A stretch of DNA of 5,161 nt, taken from assembly GCA_020432595.1 (NCBI GenBank), contig JAGQGA010000147.1, positions 4,673 through 9,833 on the forward strand, in the 5' to 3' direction. Position 1 is the stretch's first letter. Each line of letters opens with the position of its first letter. Shown piece by piece: positions 1-4,582 of this stretch. This stretch comes from Anaerolineales bacterium. Lineage in GTDB: Bacteria; Chloroflexota; Anaerolineae; Promineifilales; Promineifilaceae. The notes below the pieces were generated by a model that was not told where the DNA came from, made no database searches, and saw nothing but the letters and a program-made list of their open reading frames with translations. A program made the translations under genes and the position numbers.

Positions 1-533
1 GCATTCAGGGCGGCATTTTGCAGGGCATTAACCACGGCATTAGCACGGGAGCGCTGTTCTTCATCGTTGGTATCATTTACGAACAGCGTCACACCCGTGA
101 GATTTCTGAGTTTGGCGGCGTGTGGATGGCGATGCCGGTTTACAGCGTGCTGTCGCTGATTGTGGTGTTGTCGAGCATGGGGTTGCCTGGCCTAAACGGG
201 TTTGTGGGTGAGTTCACCATTTTGCTTGGCTCAATTGGTGCCGCGTCTTTGGGGCCGAATGCCTGGATTTACACCGCTTTTGCCACGACGGGGGTGATTT
301 TAGCGGCCGTTTATTTGCTGTGGATGTTCCAACGGGTCTTTATGGGACCGCTGGATAACCCGGAAAACAAAAAGCTGCGCGACATCAACAAGGGCGAACT
401 GGCAATTATGCTGGCTTTTCTGCTCTTCGTTTTCTGGATCGGCATTGCTCCCTCCGGCTATTTTGCCCTGATGGATGCTTCAGTGGCTGAACTGGTCAAG
501 ACAGTTGGCTCGGCGGTGGCTTCTCTTCCCTAA
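1..533 (+). CDS. nuoM: NADH-quinone oxidoreductase subunit M (complex I), 3' part only
   Basis: This is the C-terminal 176 residues of an antiporter-like membrane subunit of respiratory complex I, which pumps protons across the cytoplasmic membrane as NADH is oxidised. The frame is open from base 3 with no start, so the gene begins upstream. Diagnostic motifs are NHGISTGALF, the loop YEQRHTREISEFGG and LPGLNGFVGEF, all characteristic of NuoM rather than NuoL or NuoN. By spacing, the His of NHG and the Glu of VGEF match the E. coli NuoM proton-path residues H348 and E407 (from memory). Several hydrophobic helices follow, including one near bases 270-340 and one near 400-460. The stop is TAA at 531-533, directly followed by a promoter-like sequence and a terminator, so this is the last gene of its operon. 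No nuoN follows, although nuoN commonly comes after nuoM. Identification is secure; only the upstream part is unseen. Confidence 0.95.
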   Translation, partial: IQGGILQGINHGISTGALFFIVGIIYEQRHTREISEFGGVWMAMPVYSVLSLIVVLSSMGLPGLNGFVGEFTILLGSIGAASLGPNAWIYTAFATTGVILAAVYLLWMFQRVFMGPLDNPENKKLRDINKGELAIMLAFLLFVFWIGIAPSGYFALMDASVAELVKTVGSAVASLP

Positions 534-535
534 AG

Positions 536-564
536 TTGTAGCTTACTGTACAACCGTATAGAAT
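536..564 (+). promoter_or_regulatory. possible sigma70-type promoter for the metallophosphoesterase gene
   Basis: TTGTAG (536-541) and TAGAAT (559-564) are separated by 17 bases. The -10 matches the consensus at five of six positions, the -35 at only three. A start near 571 would place the nuoM terminator hairpin at the very 5' end of the new transcript. Only 17 bases lie between that terminator and the next start codon, so a promoter for the next gene must lie here or inside nuoM. Confidence 0.35.
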
Positions 565-570
565 TTGCAG

Positions 571-610
571 CGATGCCAGCAGTTTGTATCTTGCTGGCAT
601 CGTTTTTTTT
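571..610 (+). terminator. intrinsic terminator of the nuo operon
   Basis: A perfect 11-base-pair stem (571-581 pairing with 592-602) encloses a 10-base loop and is followed at once by eight T residues (603-610). This is a textbook Rho-independent terminator for transcription coming from nuoM. The complementary strand lacks a T-tract on its 3' side, so it acts in one direction only. Confidence 0.93.
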
Positions 611-627
611 AGTCGTATTGGAAAAAG

Positions 628-1440
628 ATGATGGAACCCAAGCAATCGGTTTATTTTGTTCATATTAGTGATACACATATTGGGCCAACGCCAGAATATG
701 AGCGGCACGGACACCGTTCTTTGCCCTGCGCCCAGCGGATAGTTGAAATTATCAATCGCTTCCCGGTGAAACCTGATTTTGTGGTGCATACAGGGGATGT
801 GGTGACAGAGCCAAACGGCCGTTCCTATCAACTCGCCGCCGAAACCTTTTCCCACCTAGACGTGCCAATCTACTACGTGACCGGCAACCACGACACCGCC
901 CGCGACATCCAGCAGTTTTTGCCAATGGGGCCACACCAACCCTTTTGCCAAAGTGCCGCCGAGCAATACTCCTACACCTTCACCGTCAAAGGGTATCGCT
1001 TTTTGGTGCTAGATGCCCGCGCCCCCGATGAGCTTGACCCGCACGGGCTGCTCTCGCAGGCACAGCTTGATTGGGTGCGGCGCGAAGCCACTGCCGATGG
1101 CCCTCCATTGACCCTATTTATGCACTTTCCCACGTTGCCCATGAATTCCACCTGGATGGATGCCTACATGCTGGTCATCAACGGCCCCGAACTGCATCAG
1201 GCACTGCTGCCCGCTCGTAACCGACTGCGCGGTGTTTTCTACGGCCACATTCACCAAAACATGCAGGTCATTCGGGATGGCATTTTGTATGCCAGCACTG
1301 CCAGCGTTTTCTCCCAATTTTCCGCCTGGCCCGGCCATGCCAGCGTCGGCTATGACCCCGACCACCTGCCTGGCTATAGCTTTGTCCACCTCCTGCCAGA
1401 ACAAACCATCATCCATCAGCACACCTTTCCTCGGCCTTAA
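628..1440 (+). CDS. calcineurin-like metallophosphoesterase, class III cyclic-nucleotide phosphodiesterase (CpdA/Icc) type
   Basis: The 270-residue protein carries the full set of dinuclear-metal motifs of the family in order: D15-T-H17, G56-D57, G86-N87-H88-D89, H166 and G206-H-I-H209. Length and motif spacing fit the CpdA/Icc group of 3',5'-cyclic-AMP phosphodiesterases, which use two metal ions (often Fe/Mn) to hydrolyse phosphodiesters. No signal peptide or membrane helix is visible, so it should be cytoplasmic. The substrate is not fixed by the motifs; relatives act on cyclic nucleotides, glycerophosphodiesters or nucleic acids. Two ATG codons lie in tandem at 628 and 631. The only Shine-Dalgarno-like bases, GGAAAAAG at 620-627, abut the first, so 631 is slightly better spaced. 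The gene stands alone between the nuo terminator and a long non-coding stretch. It is GC-rich: 41 of the 60 bases at 1021-1080 are G or C. Confidence 0.9.
   Translation: MMEPKQSVYFVHISDTHIGPTPEYERHGHRSLPCAQRIVEIINRFPVKPDFVVHTGDVVTEPNGRSYQLAAETFSHLDVPIYYVTGNHDTARDIQQFLPMGPHQPFCQSAAEQYSYTFTVKGYRFLVLDARAPDELDPHGLLSQAQLDWVRREATADGPPLTLFMHFPTLPMNSTWMDAYMLVINGPELHQALLPARNRLRGVFYGHIHQNMQVIRDGILYASTASVFSQFSAWPGHASVGYDPDHLPGYSFVHLLPEQTIIHQHTFPRP
814..823. repeat. AACGGCCGTT palindrome, copy 1
   Basis: This is a perfect 10-base palindrome inside the metallophosphoesterase gene, read in the frame Asn-Gly-Arg (residues 63-65). It is the first of four exact copies in the window, and it is 3.5 kb from the next one. 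Confidence 0.6.
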
Positions 1441-1496
1441 TCATCATTTCTAAACTGAGAGCGGGTCATCAGGAATTCAGGGGGTTGACGGCAAAT

Positions 1497-1523
1497 GTAG
1501 GGGCGTATTGCATACGCCCTTGC
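1497..1523. repeat. palindromic intergenic repeat, GTAGGGGCG... type
   Basis: GGGCGTAT (1501-1508) and ATACGCCC (1512-1519) form a perfect 8-base-pair stem around a TGC loop. Pairing extends outward to G1497/C1523 with two G-T wobbles. No T-run follows, so it is not a standard terminator. Its look, 'GTAGGGGCG' followed by an inverted repeat, matches dispersed palindromic repeats I recall from intergenic regions of Chloroflexota and other environmental bacteria. Only one copy lies in this window, so dispersal is not shown here. Confidence 0.5.
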
Positions 1524-1720
1524 CCAAATATGCCAGCCACCCCGCGAAATCCCAAAGAGCCACTGAGAGCTAAAATTTTGTCTGCAAAAAGCCAGTTGGC
1601 TTCTTAGAGGCAAATAAATAAGGTAGAAAAGCACTAAGTTCGGGTATTTTTTGCGTCTTAGCAATCTTGAGTGAAATTCTTTGACAGGTTTTTGATAGGC
1701 CAGGTTCAAAGCTTTAAGCG

Positions 1721-1749
1721 TTGAGCTTGGAAGGATATTGGCATATACT
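1721..1749 (+). promoter_or_regulatory. sigma70-like promoter of the ATPase-nuclease/small protein/HNH unit
   Basis: TTGAGC (1721-1726) and TATACT (1744-1749) lie exactly 17 bases apart. They match the consensus hexamers at four and five of six positions. Transcription would start near 1756, giving a leader of about 70 bases before the ATG at 1825. The hexamer TGAGCT is repeated at 1722-1727 (over the -35) and 1751-1756 (at the predicted start), which could be paired operator sites or chance. Confidence 0.5.
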
Positions 1750-1812
1750 CTGAGCTACTAGCCGTGTATACGAGCGCGTTGCAAATAAATGAGCAAGTTT
1801 GCTTGAGGTTTC

Positions 1813-1816
1813 GGAG
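1813..1816 (+). promoter_or_regulatory. ribosome binding site of the ATPase-nuclease gene
   Basis: GGAG ends eight bases before the ATG at 1825. This supports that start, which also lies a few residues ahead of the conserved GHKL domain. Confidence 0.6.
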
Positions 1817-1824
1817 TTTACAGG

Positions 1825-3774
1825 ATGGATAATAGTTCCTCTGTTTATCAGCCAACGTTAAAGTTTGGTGATCGGTTCTTATTAGACCACGCAGGATCAA
1901 TAATTAACGATCCGAAAATTGCTGTCGTTGAGTTAATTGCTAATTGTTGGGATGCGGGAGCAGACCAAGTTGATATTTGCTGGTTCCTAAATGGTAAGCA
2001 ATGCATCGAGATAAAAGATAATGGGACAGGAATGACACCGGATGAGTTTGAGAGGCGTTGGCATGAGCTGAATTACAATCGTCGAGATGCTCAAGGTATA
2101 GATGTGATTTTTCCTCAGGGAAATTTTGCGAGTGCCAGAAAAGTCTTTGGTAGAAATGGAAAAGGCCGACATGGTATGTTCTGTTTTGCTGATGAGTATT
2201 TTGTTGAAACCAAAAAGGATGGCTGGAAAAGCACCTTCAAAATTTCACGGGTGTTTGGAAGAACCTCTGCTCCATTTGAAGGGACTCGCTTGGATGTAGA
2301 ACGTATTTCATCTCAAGAACATGGTACAAGAATATGGGCTAATTGTAATTATGATTTTTTGCTTGAAGAAGATCTACGAGACTTAGTGGGGTCAAAATTT
2401 ATAGCGGATCCTTCTTTCACCGTCTTTGTTAATCAACGTAAGGTCGAACTTACTGATTTATCTCATTTATTTGATGAAAAAGAAATAACCATTAAAGATA
2501 TTGGGCAAGTATATGTTCTAATGTTTGACACAGAGAACATTAGTAAATCTACTAAGCAACATGGTGTTGCATGGTGGGTAAATAACAGATTGGTTGGAGA
2601 TGTTGCATGGAGAAAATTGGATGGAACAAGTTATTTGGATGGACGCATGTCAAATGCCAAAAGATTTACCTTTGTGGTTCGAGCAGATATTTTACAGGAT
2701 CAAGTATTAGCTGATTGGAGTGGATTTAGGAAACCTTCTGCCATGACTAAAGAGGTGGCTAATGTAGTAGAGGATTATATTATTGATCGTTTGCATGACC
2801 TGTTCTTAAGTACATATAAAGATCGAAAGAAAAAAGCTGTGGAAGATAACAAGGCGGAGCTGGCTAATTTGTCACCAGCATCAAGAGGATTGATAGGACA
2901 TTACCTTGATGAAATCCAAATAAAATGCCCTACAATTCGCCCTGAACACTTGTCAGCAACAGTAGAAGTGTTAGCCAATCTTGAAAGGAGTCGCTCTGGC
3001 TATGCATTGCTTCAGCAATTGGCTAGATTGAGACCTGGTGACCTAGATAGCTTGCATGAATTATTAGCTAAGTGGACGGTTCAGGAGGCGCAAGTTGTAT
3101 TAGATGAATTACAAAAGAGACTAAAATTGATAGAACGCCTCGAGTCTCTAGTTGAGGATACCACAGCCAATGAATTGCATGATATACAACCACTATTTGA
3201 ACGAGGTCTATGGATATTTGGTCCTGAGTACGAATCAATTGAATTTACATCTAATCGATCCTTAGCAACCGTATTGAAAAATTTGTTGCATGATTCACAT
3301 AGTTCACTCTCAACGCCAAGAAGACGGCCCGATTTTGTCGCTTTACCAGATACATCTATTGGCATTTATTCACGCGATGCCTTCGATGAGAACGGAGACG
3401 TTATGGGCATTAGCAAGGTTCTTATTGTAGAACTCAAGAGGGGCGGGTTTGATATTACACGTGACGAGATTCGTCAAGCAGAAGATTATGAAATAGAGAT
3501 TCGTAGAAGTGGCAAGATATCTCATGATACACAAGTTGTAGTATTTGTTTTAGGTGTTACTCTTGGAAATGATGCGCGTGCAAGCAGAAAAATAGGAGAC
3601 AACACGTTCATCCATCCAAGAACGTATGGGACTGTACTTCGCCAAGCTCATGCAAGAACCTTTTTCTTAACGGACAAGCTGAAACAAGTTGTTGGCAGGG
3701 AGAGTCAGGTTGATCCTGAAATAGAAGCAATTATGGATACTTCAGCGATCCAAGCTCCTTTATGGTATGAATAA
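1825..3774 (+). CDS. GHKL (Hsp90/MutL/MORC-like) ATPase fused to a Shedu-like PD-(D/E)xK nuclease; candidate defence protein
   Basis: This 649-residue protein is intact. Residues about 12-175 form a GHKL ATP-binding fold: the N box E36-LIAN40-CWD43-AGA (E36 and N40 correspond to the catalytic Glu and Mg-binding Asn of MutL), the G1 motif D65-NGTGM, the glycine-rich lid GRNGKGRHG (109-117) and a later HGT (166-168). Residues about 185-335 resemble the second domain of these ATPases, with ADWSGFRK (296-303) as the likely region contacting ATP. A charged helical linker spans about 330-450. Residues about 450-620 look like the DUF4263/Shedu nuclease: LFERGLWIFG, RPD503F, VE536-L-K538 and Q551 as PD-(D/E)xK residues. 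GHKL proteins dimerise through the N-terminal domain on ATP binding, so ATP-gated DNA cleavage is the natural inference. The gene is AT-rich (23 of 60 bases at 2521-2580 are G or C), unlike the flanking core genes, suggesting transfer. It heads a unit with the next two genes. Domain calls are firm; the defence role is inferred. Confidence 0.85.
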   Translation: MDNSSSVYQPTLKFGDRFLLDHAGSIINDPKIAVVELIANCWDAGADQVDICWFLNGKQCIEIKDNGTGMTPDEFERRWHELNYNRRDAQGIDVIFPQGNFASARKVFGRNGKGRHGMFCFADEYFVETKKDGWKSTFKISRVFGRTSAPFEGTRLDVERISSQEHGTRIWANCNYDFLLEEDLRDLVGSKFIADPSFTVFVNQRKVELTDLSHLFDEKEITIKDIGQVYVLMFDTENISKSTKQHGVAWWVNNRLVGDVAWRKLDGTSYLDGRMSNAKRFTFVVRADILQDQVLADWSGFRKPSAMTKEVANVVEDYIIDRLHDLFLSTYKDRKKKAVEDNKAELANLSPASRGLIGHYLDEIQIKCPTIRPEHLSATVEVLANLERSRSGYALLQQLARLRPGDLDSLHELLAKWTVQEAQVVLDELQKRLKLIERLESLVEDTTANELHDIQPLFERGLWIFGPEYESIEFTSNRSLATVLKNLLHDSHSSLSTPRRRPDFVALPDTSIGIYSRDAFDENGDVMGISKVLIVELKRGGFDITRDEIRQAEDYEIEIRRSGKISHDTQVVVFVLGVTLGNDARASRKIGDNTFIHPRTYGTVLRQAHARTFFLTDKLKQVVGRESQVDPEIEAIMDTSAIQAPLWYE

Positions 3775-3781
3775 ATTAGTT

Positions 3782-3788
3782 GGAGAAG
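3782..3788 (+). promoter_or_regulatory. ribosome binding site that fixes the start of the small protein
   Basis: GGAGAAG lies just after the stop of the ATPase-nuclease gene. Its GGAG core is nine bases from the ATG at 3795. It overlaps an in-frame TTG at 3780, which therefore cannot be the start. Confidence 0.65.
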
Positions 3789-3794
3789 TTTCTT

Positions 3795-4121
3795 ATGCCA
3801 ATACAATATCTAACAAATGAACGAGGAGAGAGGACTGGCGTCCTCTTGGATTTTGCCACCTACCATCAAATTCGCTTATCAGCGGTAGACGATCCTGAGT
3901 TGTTGGTAGGTATGAGCCAGGCGGAGCTAGAGGCACTGGCTGCAAGCCAATTGGCACCTAATGCCCAAGATCAATTAGAGGTTTTATTAACAAAGCAAAA
4001 AGCTGGCACACTCAGTCAGGAAAAGTCTGTCGAATTAGATAGCTTGTTGTCTCAAATTGATCAACTGACTATTTTAAAAACACGTGCCCGGTATACGTTA
4101 AATCATTTGATGGCTCCATAA
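3795..4121 (+). CDS. small protein with antitoxin-like N-terminus, partner of the HNH gene
   Basis: The protein has 108 residues and no enzymatic motif. The first 28 residues (PIQYLTNERGERTGVLLDF, then ATYHQI) look like the N-terminal strand-turn-strand of Phd/YefM-type or related antitoxin-like proteins. The rest is helical and rich in Leu, Glu and Gln, ending in LDSLLSQIDQLTILKTRARYTL (residues 81-102). I recall this helical tail as common in small proteins encoded directly before HNH endonucleases in Chloroflexota and cyanobacteria; that is memory, not a search. The start at 3795 is chosen for its good ribosome binding site over an in-frame TTG at 3780. It begins 20 bases after the ATPase-nuclease stop and ends four bases before the HNH start, so translation of the pair is probably coupled. 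It could be an antitoxin, an adaptor or a regulatory subunit for the HNH protein. Confidence 0.8.
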   Translation: MPIQYLTNERGERTGVLLDFATYHQIRLSAVDDPELLVGMSQAELEALAASQLAPNAQDQLEVLLTKQKAGTLSQEKSVELDSLLSQIDQLTILKTRARYTLNHLMAP

Positions 4122-4125
4122 GTGC

Positions 4126-4548
4126 ATGAGTACCTATATTCCAGTTGCGTTGCGGAAGCACATCCAAGAGCAGTTTGCTCATTGTTGTGCTTATTGCCAG
4201 ACAGCTGAATCACTTACCGTGGTGACATTTGAGATTGAGCATATCGTGCCTCAATCGGCAGGCGGTACAACAACGCCTGAGAACTTGTGCCTTGCTTGCC
4301 CTGCCTGCAATCGTTATAAAGCGGTGCAACAAACGGCCGTTGATCCCCTGACCAATCAAACAGTGTCCCTATTTCATCCACAACAACAGCGTTGGCTCGA
4401 TCATTTTGTCTGGAACGAGGATGCCACCCAGATTGTTGGTACAACAGCTATTGGCCGAGCAACCGTCGAAGCACTAAAAATGAATCGCTCTCAATTGTTG
4501 CGTGTGCGGCGCATGTGGGTCAAAATGGGTGAACATCCTCCAGGGTAG
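4126..4548 (+). CDS. HNH-type endonuclease
   Basis: The protein has 140 residues. It has a zinc-stabilised beta-beta-alpha metal nuclease core: C21-x2-C24, the E38-H39-I-V-P motif carrying the general-base His, N53 in PENL, and C58-x2-C61-N62. The third metal position appears to be Asn62 (HNN variant), as in many HNH proteins. The four cysteines should bind one structural zinc. After the core comes PLTNQTVSLFHPQQQRW and IGRATVEALKMN, a C-terminal extension I associate with a widespread stand-alone HNH family found next to the small protein described just upstream. The start ATG lies four bases after that gene's stop with no clear ribosome binding site, consistent with translational coupling. 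The target is unknown: it may nick or cut invading DNA, act as a toxin held by its neighbour, or be a homing-type enzyme. The catalytic call is firm, the biological role is open. Confidence 0.88.
   Translation: MSTYIPVALRKHIQEQFAHCCAYCQTAESLTVVTFEIEHIVPQSAGGTTTPENLCLACPACNRYKAVQQTAVDPLTNQTVSLFHPQQQRWLDHFVWNEDATQIVGTTAIGRATVEALKMNRSQLLRVRRMWVKMGEHPPG
4332..4341. repeat. AACGGCCGTT palindrome, copy 2
   Basis: An exact copy inside the HNH gene, read as Thr-Ala-Val (residues 70-72), a different frame from copy 1. Its presence suggests that this gene has been shaped by, or is native to, the same genome as the flanking core genes. Confidence 0.55.
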
Positions 4549-4572
4549 TTAGCCATTATATTGATTGCGAAA

Positions 4573-4577
4573 GGAAG
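4573..4577 (+). promoter_or_regulatory. ribosome binding site of the molybdopterin oxidoreductase gene
   Basis: GGAAG, within AAGGAAG at 4571-4577, ends five bases before the ATG at 4583. The 34-base gap after the HNH gene contains no terminator. TATATT at 4557-4562 is the only -10-like hexamer and lacks a matching -35. Confidence 0.6.
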
Positions 4578-4582
4578 ATAAT

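Larger units (their letters stand above)
1441..1824. other. 384-base non-coding stretch upstream of the ATPase-nuclease gene
   Basis: No reading frame here has a recognisable product or a convincing ribosome binding site. It holds a palindromic repeat (1497-1523), a small 5-base-pair hairpin AAGCC/GGCTT (1589-1602) without a useful T-tract on the + strand, and a promoter (1721-1749). The 10-mer GCAAATAAAT occurs twice, at 1610-1619 and 1781-1790. The composition turns AT-rich from about 1570, so the break with the GC-rich left flank lies within this stretch. No terminator is evident for the metallophosphoesterase gene. Confidence 0.6.

Noticed and set aside
496..855. A 119-residue open frame on the - strand
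   Set aside because: It crosses the nuoM end, the terminator and the start of the metallophosphoesterase gene, and has no family resemblance.
1485..1490. TTGACG as a -35 element
   Set aside because: The expected -10 position falls in the palindromic repeat and matches poorly; any transcript would cross more than 300 bases before a gene.
1589..1602. Hairpin AAGCC/GGCTT as a terminator for the metallophosphoesterase gene
   Set aside because: The stem is only five base pairs and no T-run follows on the + strand. On the - strand a short T-run follows, but no gene there needs it.
1681..1686. TTGACA, a perfect -35 hexamer
   Set aside because: No acceptable -10 lies 15-19 bases downstream; the best is TTCAAA at 1705-1710. 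The pair at 1721/1744 is clearly better.
1437..1709. A 90-residue open frame on the - strand in the non-coding stretch
   Set aside because: It runs through the palindromic repeat and has no recognisable domain, so it is more likely chance.
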